DNA of 64,000 nt from Spirosoma sp. KCTC 42546 (GTDB taxonomy: Bacteria; Bacteroidota; Bacteroidia; Cytophagales; Spirosomataceae), in NCBI RefSeq assembly GCF_006965485.1, contig NZ_CP041360.1, positions 7,730,501 to 7,794,500 of the forward strand, written 5' to 3'. This document shows, in pieces, positions 9,964 through 18,896 of this stretch. Position 1 is the first letter of the stretch, and each line of letters opens with the position of its first letter. The notes under the pieces are model-generated. The model ran no database searches. It was given only the letters and a program-made list of their open reading frames with translations, and was not told the origin of the DNA. The position numbers and the translations under genes were made by a program.

Positions 9964-11094
9964 CTAATGCTTGTCATGACTAGCGTTTTTGTAATGCTCC
10001 TGAAGCAAATCTTCGCCCCAGTCATTAGTCAAATCACGGACAACGGTATGAATGTGATTAGCATTCGTTTGGGTGTTGTCATATTCGATCAGAATGGTTG
10101 GTCCATGAATTCGATAATACCATCCTTTTCCCTCTCCTAATGTTGGTGTCATATCTCCTGCCCAGCCAAACCGCAAATTATCCAATCCATTTTTTTCTAG
10201 TTTGTCTAATTGCTGCTTAGCCAGCGTAATTCGGTAATTAGTCAGATAAATCTGCAATAGGTCCATAAACAATTTACGTTGCTCTGCATTCATATCCGCC
10301 ATCCTTACCCCGTCCATTCGCTCCAGTGATGCCTTACGTTTGTTGCTGGTAACCATTTCAGGATACGCTACAGCATCCAGTACCGCCTGCTTGCGTTGGT
10401 CGGAGGTTAGCGTTTTGAGCAATGCGAAGGCTTTCTCGGTTTCCTGTTTAAATATCGCTCTCCCTTTTTGGGGCAGACTAGCTACGCGTGGGTCCGACAT
10501 ACGTTTATCGGCCATGCTAGAGTCAAATTTCAGCACGGCTGGGTTACTACCAAAAAACGTAGGCGTCTGAGCCACTACTTTACCGGCTAACCCAATAAAT
10601 TGAAGCGATAAATGGTGACCTTCAATGCGCCAGCTCCAGGGGTCTTTCGCAGCTGGATCGCCAAAAAAAGTAAAGGAATAATTTTCCGGATCACGATATA
10701 CGTCATTAGGCGGGCGGTTATCAATCACGCGCAACACATTCTCCATATCTATAATGGACGTCGCTTTTTCGTAGCCTTGCAGGCTTAACGCCGTTTTAAG
10801 CATAGCCATGGCAGCTGTGCGCTGCTCGGGCGTCATCTGCTTTAGCGGTAATCCTTTCCGTTCTCTCGGCACGAAATGCCAGTTAAATCGCTCTTCATTG
10901 TCGAATGCGTAAGTGGCTTTCTGACGCTGTTCCGCAGTAAGCATGCCTAAAAACAGGTTTGCGGCATCCGTCATTTCATCTTTAACGCGCTGTTGAACAG
11001 GCAACGTTTTAGGCGACGGAGCAATCTGGCCCCAAACTTGTAGCTGACTGAAACTGAAAATCAGACAGCCTAAAAGGGAAAGTACGTATTTCAT
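9964..11094 (-). CDS. DUF3500 domain secreted protein
   Basis: About 376 residues from the chosen start MKYVLSLLG, which opens a normal signal peptide ending QVWGQ; an upstream Met (11115) would add seven residues ahead of it. The body matches DUF3500: a run of TAEQRQKA / TPEQRTAAMAML helices, PRERKGLPLKQM near the N-terminus and a C-terminal half with HIHTVVRDLTNDWGEDLL. Activity is unknown; family members are secreted or periplasmic. It is alone on its strand: the protease downstream is co-directional but about 120 bp away across an inverted repeat, and the next gene upstream is divergent. Confidence 0.85.
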   Translation of the reverse strand: MKYVLSLLGCLIFSFSQLQVWGQIAPSPKTLPVQQRVKDEMTDAANLFLGMLTAEQRQKATYAFDNEERFNWHFVPRERKGLPLKQMTPEQRTAAMAMLKTALSLQGYEKATSIIDMENVLRVIDNRPPNDVYRDPENYSFTFFGDPAAKDPWSWRIEGHHLSLQFIGLAGKVVAQTPTFFGSNPAVLKFDSSMADKRMSDPRVASLPQKGRAIFKQETEKAFALLKTLTSDQRKQAVLDAVAYPEMVTSNKRKASLERMDGVRMADMNAEQRKLFMDLLQIYLTNYRITLAKQQLDKLEKNGLDNLRFGWAGDMTPTLGEGKGWYYRIHGPTILIEYDNTQTNANHIHTVVRDLTNDWGEDLLQEHYKNASHDKH

Positions 11095-11274
11095 AGGTGA
11101 AGGGCGTTTATACAATACTTTGCAAAGAGCAATTCTGTACGCATTTACCTATCAGAAGCAAAGGAGATTCAACCGTTCAGTCAACGGTATAAGATTATAT
11201 CTGGCTGTTTGCCAACAACCTCAGCGTTTTGGTAGTTTACTGGATAACGCCACTGTCACAAACTACGATCGATC

Positions 11275-12384
11275 ATGTCCACCCGGCCTCCGAACAACAG
11301 CTCTGGTCCGCTCGACCATCTGTCTCTCCGCTACTTACGGCAGGTACTCGATATGTCGCACCCCGCGGATGAGCCTTATGTTTTAAACACGGTTGAAAGC
11401 CGGGTTATTCGTCGGACAAAAATTGTTACTTTGCTTATAGCTGCTCTCGTTGGTATAAGCGGTGTTATGCTGTTCTATTGGCCACAATACACATGGCCAG
11501 AACTGTTTAGCACTACAACTATACCGTTTTTTGGTACTATTTACGAATTACCCCTTATAACTGCCTGCTATAGTCTTCTGCTGGTTTATCTGGAAGTGAA
11601 CCTATTACTCGCCATTAATATGTGGGGTGTAAAGGAGATTATGGACATTTGTCAGTTTCCAAAGGCGCATGATGCACAGTATGAACGGCATTTGCAGTCT
11701 CTGGCCAACGCAGCGGTTGAAAAGTCACAGAAGGGTATTCTACGATTCAGTATAGATCCCTACCTGAATCTGCCACGCTGGGGACTTACCATCTACTTTC
11801 TGCTCAATACGGTAAAAGCCGCCCTAAGTACCCTTGTCGTAAAGTTCGTACTGAAGCCCTTTCTAGGTCTGTATGCATTACGCCCGGTTACAGATATGGT
11901 GGGCATGCCAATTTATGCTTTATGGAATACCTGGGCATCCTGGCAAACACTACATGAGGCTCAAATCCGGGTAATGGCCCCTATCACAATCCGCGAATTT
12001 GTCCATGAACTGCATGAAGAGTGGGGCAAAAATGATCAGTTCCGCCCGCTAATTCTGGAAACACTACATTATATTTCTATCACAAAAAGGCAGTATAATT
12101 ATGCACATTTTATGCTGACGGAAACACTAGTGGATCGGTTTGACTTATCTTCTAATACCCCGCCAACCGGTCATTTTATAGAACAACTACTTCAGGCACC
12201 TATTGCTGTTCGTCGAAGTCTGGAACGGCTCATTGTATTCGGAGTTCTGGTTGACGGCAAACTGTCCTGGCTTGAGAAACGACGCCTACAGGAACTCCGG
12301 AAAAAAGGAATTTTGACGTACTCCAATACAGAAATCCAACGTATTGGTACTGAGTACAATCAGGGAAGGGGCCTTTGGGTATAA
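11275..12384 (+). CDS. Uncharacterised multi-span membrane protein
   Basis: A 369-residue protein. Hydrophobic segments occur at about 55-75 (LLIAALVGISGVMLFYW), 90-120 (LITACYSLLLVYLEVNLLLAIN) and 170-225, and the C-terminal 140 residues are soluble and helical, ending VDGKLSWLEKRRLQELRKKG...GRGLWV. That tail has a TerB-like look but no motif I can confirm. From memory it may belong to the family annotated LBF_2804; I hold that weakly. It stands alone, divergent from the DUF3500 gene and convergent with gldE. Confidence 0.65.
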   Translation: MSTRPPNNSSGPLDHLSLRYLRQVLDMSHPADEPYVLNTVESRVIRRTKIVTLLIAALVGISGVMLFYWPQYTWPELFSTTTIPFFGTIYELPLITACYSLLLVYLEVNLLLAINMWGVKEIMDICQFPKAHDAQYERHLQSLANAAVEKSQKGILRFSIDPYLNLPRWGLTIYFLLNTVKAALSTLVVKFVLKPFLGLYALRPVTDMVGMPIYALWNTWASWQTLHEAQIRVMAPITIREFVHELHEEWGKNDQFRPLILETLHYISITKRQYNYAHFMLTETLVDRFDLSSNTPPTGHFIEQLLQAPIAVRRSLERLIVFGVLVDGKLSWLEKRRLQELRKKGILTYSNTEIQRIGTEYNQGRGLWV

Positions 12385-12411
12385 AAAAGCAGAGATTCCA
12401 ATCTCCGTACT

Positions 12412-13761
12412 CTATGCTTCTTTAACCACATCATTTTTCCGGACCCTCACCTCGTTAATGCGTTTATCATCGGCAGATAATACCTGAAATACAAAGCCAG
12501 CATAGGTGGTTTCTTCACCCGATTTAGGCAATCGGTTGAACAGTTCGAGTAATAAGCCCCCCAGCGATTCACTGTCTCCCTGAGCAGCTTCAAATGTTGT
12601 AGTATCGACGTTTAACACCCGACAAACATCAGTCAGGGCCATCTTGCCTTCAAACACAACGGTTTGGGCATCTTCTCGCCGATAGCCATCTGGGGTTTCA
12701 TCGTCAAATTCGTCATTGATATCCCCAAAAATCTCTTCAATAATATCTTCAAGCGTTACTAAACCGCGTGTTCCACCATATTCGTCAACGACAATGGCCA
12801 TATGAACCCGTCGTTTCTGGAAGTCTTGTAGTAAATCATCTACTTTTTTGTTTTCCGGAATAAAAAAAGCAGGGCGGAGCAACGATTGCCAATTGAATGA
12901 ATCATCGGCATGTATATGCGGTAGCAAATCTTTTATGTAGAGAACCCCCTCAATTTCATCCAGCGACTCACCGTAAACCGGTACTCTAGAATACCCTGAC
13001 GCGTTAATTTGTGCGAGTAATTCACTAAAGGGCAAATCTTCATTTACAGCCGATATATCCAGTCTTGCCCGCATCACTTGCCGGGCTGTCAGATTACTAA
13101 AATTGACAATTCCTTTGAGGATTTCTTTCTCTTCAACTGTTGCATTCGTACCAGTTAGCTCAACCGCCTGACTTAGCTCTTCCACCGATAATTTATAGCC
13201 TCGTCGCTGAATTCGTTTATCTACCTGATTACTTAAACTAACCAGCATCATAGCCAATGGGCGGAATACCGCAAGCCCCAGTTGTGCTAATGACGCGGTT
13301 TGACGGGCCACAATGAGGTTATTTTGGCTGGCATATACTTTTGGTACAATCTCGCCGAATAGTACAATGGCTATTGTGGTAACTAGTGCCATTCCTGTCA
13401 ATATCCAACCCGATTCAGACGATACCTGTGTGACCTCCCAGGTCAGGTAAGTCACGATGACGACAATGGCAATATTGAGTAAGTTATTGAAAATGACCAA
13501 TGAGGCCAGCAACCGCTTTGGGCGCTCTAAAAGCGAAGCAATTCGCTGCTCATCGGCCAGGCTGCTTTCCCGACAGCGGTTGCGATCATCCGGAGAAAGC
13601 GAGAAGAAAGCCGCTTCGGTAGCTGATACCAAACCAGCCAGTGTCAGTAGCAATAAAATCAGAGCCGTGTAAGGGGCATATAAATCAAAATAGGTGCCCC
13701 AGCCATCTGCGGCTGGAAGCACCTGTCGAGGAAGAGGGTCACCAGGATCCATGTATATCAA
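12412..13761 (-). CDS. gldE: Gliding motility-associated protein GldE
   Basis: A 449-residue member of the CNNM/CorC-like family. The N-terminal DUF21 region has about four membrane segments (ALILLLLTLAGLVSATEAAFFSLS at the start). Two CBS domains follow (SGYSRVPVYGESLDEIEGVLYIKDLL and RVHMAIVVDEYGGTRGLVTLEDIIEEIFG), then a C-terminal transporter-associated domain (ALTDVCRVLNVD...GFVFQVL). In Bacteroidota this gene lies just downstream of mutY and ssb, as here, which supports GldE rather than a generic CorC homologue. GldE is thought to support assembly of the gliding/type IX machinery; its transport activity is unproven. The gap to ssb is only 32 bp, so they are likely co-transcribed. gldD, often next, is not present; a convergent unknown gene follows. 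Confidence 0.88.
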   Translation of the reverse strand: MIYMDPGDPLPRQVLPAADGWGTYFDLYAPYTALILLLLTLAGLVSATEAAFFSLSPDDRNRCRESSLADEQRIASLLERPKRLLASLVIFNNLLNIAIVVIVTYLTWEVTQVSSESGWILTGMALVTTIAIVLFGEIVPKVYASQNNLIVARQTASLAQLGLAVFRPLAMMLVSLSNQVDKRIQRRGYKLSVEELSQAVELTGTNATVEEKEILKGIVNFSNLTARQVMRARLDISAVNEDLPFSELLAQINASGYSRVPVYGESLDEIEGVLYIKDLLPHIHADDSFNWQSLLRPAFFIPENKKVDDLLQDFQKRRVHMAIVVDEYGGTRGLVTLEDIIEEIFGDINDEFDDETPDGYRREDAQTVVFEGKMALTDVCRVLNVDTTTFEAAQGDSESLGGLLLELFNRLPKSGEETTYAGFVFQVLSADDKRINEVRVRKNDVVKEA

Positions 13762-13793
13762 ATCTCGTTCAACAATTGAGCAAGTCGTGTGGG

Positions 13794-14330
13794 TTAGAAC
13801 GGCAAATCGTCATCGCCACTGTTGCTCTCAAAGGGTACCGGTTCAGGCTCCCGACGCGCTGGGGCCGCCTGCTGACGCTGGGGCTGAGCGGCCTGCGGTG
13901 CTGCTGGTTGCTGACGGGTGGGGGCACTGACGGGTTGTGCAGGAGCGGCCTGCTGGCGGGGTGCTTCATACTGAGGTTCGTCCTGACCCTGACTACTGTT
14001 AGGGCTACCCAACAACTGCATTGTATTAGCCCGCACACGCAATGAGGTTCGTTCTTTTCCCTCCTTGTCCGTCCATAGTTCTGTCCGAAGGCGACCTTCA
14101 ACATAGACAGAATTCCCTTTTTTTAAATATTTTTCAGCCACCTTGGCCTGTTCATTCCATAACTCAATCCGAAACCATTCTGTCTGCTCAACTTTCTCCC
14201 CATTCCGGGTTGTATATTTTTCGGTAGTTGCTACGTTGAAGGTTGCCACAACAGCTCCACCATCCAGATAACGCACTTCAGGATCGGCACCTAAGTTACC
14301 GATAATTGTCATCTTATTAAGACTTGCCAT
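13794..14330 (-). CDS. ssb: Single-stranded DNA-binding protein
   Basis: 178 residues from the start MASLNKMTIIGNLG; a longer frame (to 14411) would add 27 residues with no SSB character, so I reject it. The OB fold occupies residues 1-110 (GADPEVRYLDGG, WFRIELWNEQAKVAEKYLKKG, YVEGRL). A Gln/Pro/Ala-rich linker follows, then the acidic tip DDDLPF that recruits partner proteins in SSBs. The gene sits between mutY and gldE on one strand and has its own likely promoter inside the mutY end. Confidence 0.95.
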   Translation of the reverse strand: MASLNKMTIIGNLGADPEVRYLDGGAVVATFNVATTEKYTTRNGEKVEQTEWFRIELWNEQAKVAEKYLKKGNSVYVEGRLRTELWTDKEGKERTSLRVRANTMQLLGSPNSSQGQDEPQYEAPRQQAAPAQPVSAPTRQQPAAPQAAQPQRQQAAPARREPEPVPFESNSGDDDLPF

Positions 14331-14380
14331 ACTCTTTGTTTTGTTGGTTACGTATAAAAATCCGTAGCGTTTAAGAGGAT

Positions 14381-14412
14381 TAAAGATACTGAAATCTACC
14401 CACTTATCCAAA
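14381..14412 (-). promoter_or_regulatory. Probable ssb promoter
   Basis: On the minus strand TTTG (14412-14409), a 20-bp spacer, then TATCTTTA (14388-14381), close to the Bacteroidota form TTTG-N19-21-TAnnTTTG. It lies about 50 bp before the ssb start and overlaps the end of mutY. Confidence 0.5.
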
Positions 14413-15492
14413 CAGATTTTCCAAATAGTTTGTAATCAATACGGGCTTAGGAAGGTGACTAATTTCTTCCGGTGTATACCAATGTAGGTCTGTCGGCAAA
14501 CGACTAATTGCCTCTTCCGGCAAGTCAATCAAATAGAATTTGGCACGAATTCTTTGGTGCGATAACAGCTGAACAGACTCTATTGGTAAACTAGCTACTA
14601 CGCCTAGTTGCAGTAAACTATCAATCAATTCTGGAAGCGGCAAATCCTGCAACGCATCTTTTGAGACTTCAGTTTCAACTAAATAAAAGTCGTGCAGATT
14701 TTGCCATACATCGCGAGCCATACGTTCACGAAGTGCGAGTTTGCCATTGTGTCGAAAAACCAAGTAAGTAAAGTAGCGTTCGCGCACGGGTGCTTTTTTT
14801 GATTTAACGGGTAATCGATGCTGTTGTCCTGTTAAATAGGCAACACACCCTTGCTGAAGGGGGCACAACAGACAGTCGGGCGAAACAGGTGTACAGTGAA
14901 TGGCCCCGAACTCCATAATAGCCTGATTATAGGTAGCCGGATCATTGGCCGACTGAATCAAGCGCGTTGCTAAAGTGGCAAACGTTTTTTTTGCATTCGT
15001 AGTCGTGATGTCTTCTTTAATACCAAACACACGCGCCAGCACTCGATATACATTTCCATCTACCACCGAAACACGCTCTCCAAAGGCAAATGAAGCAATG
15101 GCCGCTGCTGTATAAGCGCCTATTCCCTTCATTTTCAGCAGGTCATGGTAGGTAGATGGGAACTTACCCTCTAATTGAAGAGTTACATAACGAGCAGTCT
15201 GGTGTAGGTTTCGGGCTCGGGAGTAATAGCCCAGTCCCTGCCAAAGCCGAAGCAGCTCTCGCTCGTCGGCATTAGCCAGATCAGCAACGGTTGAATAGGT
15301 CTCTACAAAGCGTTCGTAATAGGGTTTACCCTGCGCCACACGAGTTTGCTGAAGAATGACTTCCGACAGCCAGATACGATACGGATCGCGGGTATGGCGC
15401 CACGGTAAGTCACGTTTATGAACCGAATACCACTGCTCCAGAATAGGGGCAAATGTGGTTTCGATTTTGTTAAGGTCTGATAGCCAATTCAA
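14404..15492 (-). CDS. mutY: A/G-specific adenine glycosylase MutY
   Basis: A 362-residue DNA repair enzyme that removes adenine paired with 8-oxoguanine. The N-terminal HhH-GPD domain carries the catalytic Glu in SEVILQQTRV, the helix-hairpin-helix LLKMKGIGAYTAAAIASFAFG and the Asp in SVVDGNVYRVLARV. The iron-sulphur loop is complete: Cys-X6-Cys-X2-Cys-X5-Cys around CTPVSPDCLLCPLQQGC. The C-terminal 130 residues are the NUDIX-like 8-oxoG recognition domain (YLVFRHNGKLALRERMARDVW). It heads the mutY-ssb-gldE set and is divergent from the HU gene. Confidence 0.96.
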   Translation of the reverse strand: MNWLSDLNKIETTFAPILEQWYSVHKRDLPWRHTRDPYRIWLSEVILQQTRVAQGKPYYERFVETYSTVADLANADERELLRLWQGLGYYSRARNLHQTARYVTLQLEGKFPSTYHDLLKMKGIGAYTAAAIASFAFGERVSVVDGNVYRVLARVFGIKEDITTTNAKKTFATLATRLIQSANDPATYNQAIMEFGAIHCTPVSPDCLLCPLQQGCVAYLTGQQHRLPVKSKKAPVRERYFTYLVFRHNGKLALRERMARDVWQNLHDFYLVETEVSKDALQDLPLPELIDSLLQLGVVASLPIESVQLLSHQRIRAKFYLIDLPEEAISRLPTDLHWYTPEEISHLPKPVLITNYLENLFG

Positions 15493-15563
15493 AATAAAAC
15501 AAAAAAATACGTCGTTACCAGGAAAAAGGGAAGCACAGGGTTTTTAAATTTATAGGAAAGCCC

Positions 15564-15571
15564 TACCTTTG
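15564..15571 (+). promoter_or_regulatory. -7 box of the HU gene
   Basis: TACCTTTG fits TAnnTTTG exactly and lies 60 bp before the GTG start of the HU gene. The -33 position is only T-rich, without a clear TTG. Confidence 0.45.
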
Positions 15572-15631
15572 TGCTCCCATTTTGAGACCCGAATTTTCAA
15601 CAATACAGTAAACGTTAAAGTTTAAGAAGTC

Positions 15632-15934
15632 GTGACGAAAGCAGACGTAATTGCCGAGATCGCCGATAAAACCGGTATTGATAAGGCAGAAGTAACAAAC
15701 ACCCTGGAAACCTTCTTTTCAGTAGTTAAGGACTCATTGGCCGAGGGAGAGAACATTTATGTGAGAGGGTTCGGCAGCTTCATCAATAAGAAACGAGCTA
15801 AGAAAGTCGCCCGGAATATCTCAAAAAACACCGCTATGGTGATTGATGAGCACTTTATTCCGAGTTTCAAACCCGCCAAAGTTTTTGTTGAGCAGGTGAA
15901 AACCAGCGACAAAGCGAAGGTAGCCGCTGAATAA
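15632..15934 (+). CDS. HU family DNA-binding protein
   Basis: A 100-residue nucleoid protein starting at a GTG codon. It has the two-helix dimer region (KADVIAEIADKTGIDKAEVTNTLETFFSVVKDSL), the beta arms (VRGFGSFINKKRAKKVARNI) and the closing helix ending FKPAKVFVEQVK. It bends and packages DNA as a dimer. A short Lys/Ala tail (TSDKAKVAAE) extends past the usual 90 residues. It is the first of a plus-strand row: HU, TPR protein, small basic protein, rng. Confidence 0.94.
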   Translation: MTKADVIAEIADKTGIDKAEVTNTLETFFSVVKDSLAEGENIYVRGFGSFINKKRAKKVARNISKNTAMVIDEHFIPSFKPAKVFVEQVKTSDKAKVAAE

Positions 15935-15994
15935 GCAGCTGCCCAACTAGTTCTGGACTGGTAAAAACAGACTGGCTCAGGCGTTTGCATTGTG

Positions 15995-16870
15995 ATGATC
16001 TTCCTTATGAATAAATTCGTATTGCTTGTTATTGTATTGGCTGCCGCCCTAACAGTGGGGTTATACACCTTACCAAGGGTAGTTGTACGAAATGAGAATA
16101 AGCAACTTGGAGGAGGACGCACAACGCAAACGTCTGGCGCTAGTAGGTCCGGTTCCGATTCACTCAACGTAGCAACCAACGGCGATGGCTCTTCTATTCA
16201 TGAAAAGCCCTTATCGCCCGAGCAGCAGAAACGCCTGGTGACTCTCCAAACGGAGTTTAGAAAAGCGTCCCCAGCACAGAAAGAAGCCGTCGGGGTGAAA
16301 CTGATTGCCTTATTGCATGAGGTAACTCGCTACGACAGTGCGGCTCATTATGCAGAGGAAGTGGCTAAAACTCAACCAACGGAACGGAATTTATTACGAG
16401 CCGGCGATGAGTATTTTGAAGCGTACACCTTTGCTGTCGATGAAAAGAAAACGGCGCTCTTAGGACAAAAAACCCGTGATTTGTATGGGCAGGCGCTGGC
16501 TAAAAATCCAAATCTGCTATCGGCAAAGGCCAATATGGCCATGACTTACGTCAATACCGATACACCCATGCAGGGAATTATGCTTCTGCGTGAGGTGATC
16601 AAGCAGGACCCAACCAATGAACTCGCGTTGTTCAACTTAGGATTGCTAGCCATGCGATCCAACCAATATGAACGAGCGATTGATCGGTTTCGGCAGATTT
16701 TGGTCAATAACCCATCGAGCCGGAAAGCTCAGTTCTACCTGGGCGTAAGTCTGGCGGAAGCTGGCCAGAAAGCCGAAGCCAAAAAGGTACTGGCACAGGT
16801 AAAGCAACAAGAGAAAGACCCGCAGATTCTGGCCGCTGTTCGCGAATATGAAGAGCGGCTATCAAAATGA
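15995..16870 (+). CDS. Membrane-anchored TPR protein
   Basis: About 291 residues. An N-terminal hydrophobic helix (FVLLVIVLAAALTVGLYTLP) acts as a membrane anchor or uncleaved signal. A polar linker is followed by at least three tetratricopeptide repeats in the C-terminal half (NPNLLSAKANMAMTYVNTD, DPTNELALFNLGLLAMRSNQYERA, NPSSRKAQFYLGVSLAEAGQ). Starts at 15992 (GTG), 15995 (ATG) and 16007 (ATG) are all possible; the last gives MNKFVLL, the most typical. It probably scaffolds other proteins; the partner is unknown. The place between HU and rng is common in this phylum. Confidence 0.85.
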   Translation: MIFLMNKFVLLVIVLAAALTVGLYTLPRVVVRNENKQLGGGRTTQTSGASRSGSDSLNVATNGDGSSIHEKPLSPEQQKRLVTLQTEFRKASPAQKEAVGVKLIALLHEVTRYDSAAHYAEEVAKTQPTERNLLRAGDEYFEAYTFAVDEKKTALLGQKTRDLYGQALAKNPNLLSAKANMAMTYVNTDTPMQGIMLLREVIKQDPTNELALFNLGLLAMRSNQYERAIDRFRQILVNNPSSRKAQFYLGVSLAEAGQKAEAKKVLAQVKQQEKDPQILAAVREYEERLSK

Positions 16871-16928
16871 ATAATGAATAATGTAGTATTCAGAACCATT
16901 GTTCATTTTACATTATTCATTATTCATT
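16866..16928. repeat. 20-bp perfect inverted repeat after TPR gene
   Basis: Arms AATGAATAATGAATAATGTA (16866-16885) and its exact complement (16909-16928), loop 23 nt. The left arm overlaps the TPR stop codon. The arms consist of an iterated ATGAATA unit, and there is no T-tract. Confidence 0.85.
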
Positions 16929-16990
16929 GACTTTTAAGGGCCTACTGATTAGTGGGCCGACATATATTTTAACCATTAAATCAGTTTACT

Positions 16991-17080
16991 ATGCCTTGCG
17001 GTAAGAAACGGAAACGGCACAAGATTGCCACACACAAGCGGAAAAAACGGCTCAGAAAAAACCGGCACAAGAAGAAATAG
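16991..17080 (+). CDS. Small basic AURKAIP1/COX24 (mS38-like) protein
   Basis: A 29-residue protein beginning MPCGKKRKRHKIATHKRKKR and ending KKK; about two thirds of the residues are Lys, Arg or His. This composition and the segment KRHKIATHKRKKRLRKNRHKKK are the hallmark of the AURKAIP1/COX24 C-terminal domain, known in mitochondria as small-subunit ribosomal protein mS38. Bacteroidota encode nearly identical short proteins at this place, upstream of rng. A role on the small ribosomal subunit is inference from the mitochondrial family. The gene is easily missed because of its length. It lies between two inverted repeats, 153 bp before rng. Confidence 0.88.
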   Translation: MPCGKKRKRHKIATHKRKKRLRKNRHKKK

Positions 17081-17085
17081 TTAGC

Positions 17086-17150
17086 GGTAGGCAGTAAACA
17101 GGTTGTCTGTTATGCTCATAACTGCCTTCTGCAATTGCCTACTGCCTACC
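17086..17150. repeat. Inverted repeat between small basic protein and rng
   Basis: GGTAGGCAGTA (17086-17096) pairs perfectly with TACTGCCTACC (17140-17150). A second stem, GTTATG-CT-CATAAC (17109-17122), sits in the loop. There is no T-tract; it may attenuate or protect the transcript between the two genes. Confidence 0.65.
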
Positions 17151-17233
17151 TATTTGAAGCCTCGGCCGGTCTGCAAAGCCCGAACGTGGCTTCTTTCTTT
17201 TTATATAGCCATTCTTAACCGTATATTCATCTT

Positions 17234-18796
17234 GTGAGTAATGAATTAGTTATCAGTTCGACTCAGAAAGGTGATCGGATTGCGCTCTTGCAAAACAAGA
17301 GATTGCTGGAGTATCACGAAGAAGAGTTAGACAGCAGCTTCACCGTTGGCGATCTTTACTTAGGAACAGTCAAGAAATTATCATCGGGCCTAAACGCTGC
17401 TTTTGTAGATGTTGGCCACGAGAAAGACGGTTTTTTGCACTACCAGGATTTAGGACCGAATATTAATTCGCTCAATAAACTGGTTAAAGACGTAATCGCC
17501 AAGCGCGTCACCAGCGGACGGCTCAGCGGTATGAAGTTAGAGCCACCTATCGACAAAATCGGGAAAATCGATAAGGTGTTGACGAAGAACGCTCCCATTC
17601 TGGTTCAGGTGGTTAAAGAACCCATCTCAACCAAAGGTCCACGCCTTTCCTGTGATATCTCTATTGCAGGCCGTTATTTAGTTTTAGTGCCATTTTCAGA
17701 TGGCGTAAACCTTTCTAAAAAAATTACTGACCGTGCCGAGCGGTCGCGGTTGATGCGCTTAATGTCATCACTAAAACCGCAAAATTTCGGTGTTATTGTA
17801 CGAACTGTTGCGCAGGATAAAGACGTTGAAGAACTCGACCGCGACCTGCAAAACTCACTTGCCAAATGGGATCAGGCACTTAAGTCGCTGGCCGATGCCA
17901 AACCCCGTGACCGCGTACTGGGTGAAATGAATCGGGCTTCGTCCATTTTGCGTGATATGCTCAACGAGTCGTTTGAGAGTATAACGGTAGACACCCGTGA
18001 ATCCTACGACGAAATCAGGGATTATATTCACACCATTGCACCAGACAAAGAGAAGATTGTTAAACTCTACAGCGGTAAAGTAAAGGTTTTTGAAGCACTG
18101 GGGCTTGAAAAACAACTTAAATCCTTGTTTGGTCGGTCAGTAAGCTTACCCGGTGGGGGCTATCTGATTATTGAGCATACAGAAGCATTGCACGTCATTG
18201 ATGTAAACAGTGGTAATAAGTCGAATTCTGAAGAAGATCAGGAAGCAACTGCCATTAGTGTCAATCGTGAAGCTGCTAAAGAAATTGCCCGTCAACTTCG
18301 ACTCCGCGACATGGGTGGTATCATTGTCGTGGATTTCATTGACATGAAAAAAGCGGAGAATAAAAAACTCCTGCAAGATATCATGCGCGATGAAATGAAA
18401 CCAGAGCGCTCGAAGTTTACGATTCTACCCCTTACGAAATTTGGCCTGATGCAGATTACACGTCAGCGGGTCCGGCCGGAAATGAACATTGTTACGCGTG
18501 AGGTTTGCCCCACTTGTGGAGGCACTGGCACGATTCAGGCCAGTGTTTTAGTAACGGATGTTATTGAAAATAACCTCGATTATATCCTGACGAAACAGAA
18601 TGAGCGCGGTATTTCGATTTCAATGAATCCATTTTTATATGCGTATTATACTAAGGGTATTTACTCAAAACAAATGCAATGGTATATGAAATATAAAACA
18701 TGGGTTAAAGTAATTAAAGATAGCTCTCTAGGTATGGTCAACTTTAAATTCTTTCATAAGTCAGGCGAAGAAATTGAGGTTAGTAATAATGCCTAG
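17234..18796 (+). CDS. rng: Ribonuclease E/G family protein
   Basis: 520 residues from a GTG start. The N-terminal S1 RNA-binding domain is seen in VGDLYLGTVKKLSSGLNAAFVDVG. The catalytic Rne/Rng core carries LHVIDVNSG and GGIIVVDFIDM, whose Asp residues bind the metal, and the zinc link is CPTCGG. There is no long C-terminal scaffold, so it is of the RNase G type, cleaving AU-rich single-stranded RNA and trimming 5' ends such as those of 16S rRNA. Two hairpins follow directly. Its co-location with an mS38-like ribosomal protein fits a ribosome or RNA role. Confidence 0.94.
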   Translation: MSNELVISSTQKGDRIALLQNKRLLEYHEEELDSSFTVGDLYLGTVKKLSSGLNAAFVDVGHEKDGFLHYQDLGPNINSLNKLVKDVIAKRVTSGRLSGMKLEPPIDKIGKIDKVLTKNAPILVQVVKEPISTKGPRLSCDISIAGRYLVLVPFSDGVNLSKKITDRAERSRLMRLMSSLKPQNFGVIVRTVAQDKDVEELDRDLQNSLAKWDQALKSLADAKPRDRVLGEMNRASSILRDMLNESFESITVDTRESYDEIRDYIHTIAPDKEKIVKLYSGKVKVFEALGLEKQLKSLFGRSVSLPGGGYLIIEHTEALHVIDVNSGNKSNSEEDQEATAISVNREAAKEIARQLRLRDMGGIIVVDFIDMKKAENKKLLQDIMRDEMKPERSKFTILPLTKFGLMQITRQRVRPEMNIVTREVCPTCGGTGTIQASVLVTDVIENNLDYILTKQNERGISISMNPFLYAYYTKGIYSKQMQWYMKYKTWVKVIKDSSLGMVNFKFFHKSGEEIEVSNNA

Positions 18797-18800
18797 AAAT

Positions 18801-18826
18801 GTAGTAAAATTTTACTACGTTTTTTT
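18801..18826 (+). terminator. Intrinsic terminator of rng
   Basis: Perfect palindrome GTAGTAAAATTTTACTAC (18801-18818) followed by seven T residues (18820-18826), five bases after the rng stop. Confidence 0.75.
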
Positions 18827-18827
18827 A

Positions 18828-18873
18828 TACTACAAGGAGCCCGATTAGACAGCTAATCGGGCTCCTTGTAGTA
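18828..18873. terminator. 21-bp perfect hairpin between convergent genes
   Basis: Arms at 18828-18848 and 18853-18873 are exact complements (core AAGGAGCCCGATTAG), loop ACAG. Located between rng and the convergent acyltransferase gene; likely bidirectional, or an RNA end-stabiliser. Confidence 0.8.
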
Positions 18874-18896
18874 TATATCGTATACCGGGATGGTAC

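Noticed and set aside
13641..14045. A 134-codon plus-strand frame over ssb and gldE
   Set aside because: It is antisense to two well-supported genes and reads as the reverse of the SSB Gln/Pro linker.
14331..14411. A 27-codon N-terminal extension of ssb
   Set aside because: It overlaps the end of mutY and the proposed promoter, and SSB proteins begin close to the NKMTIIGNLG strand.
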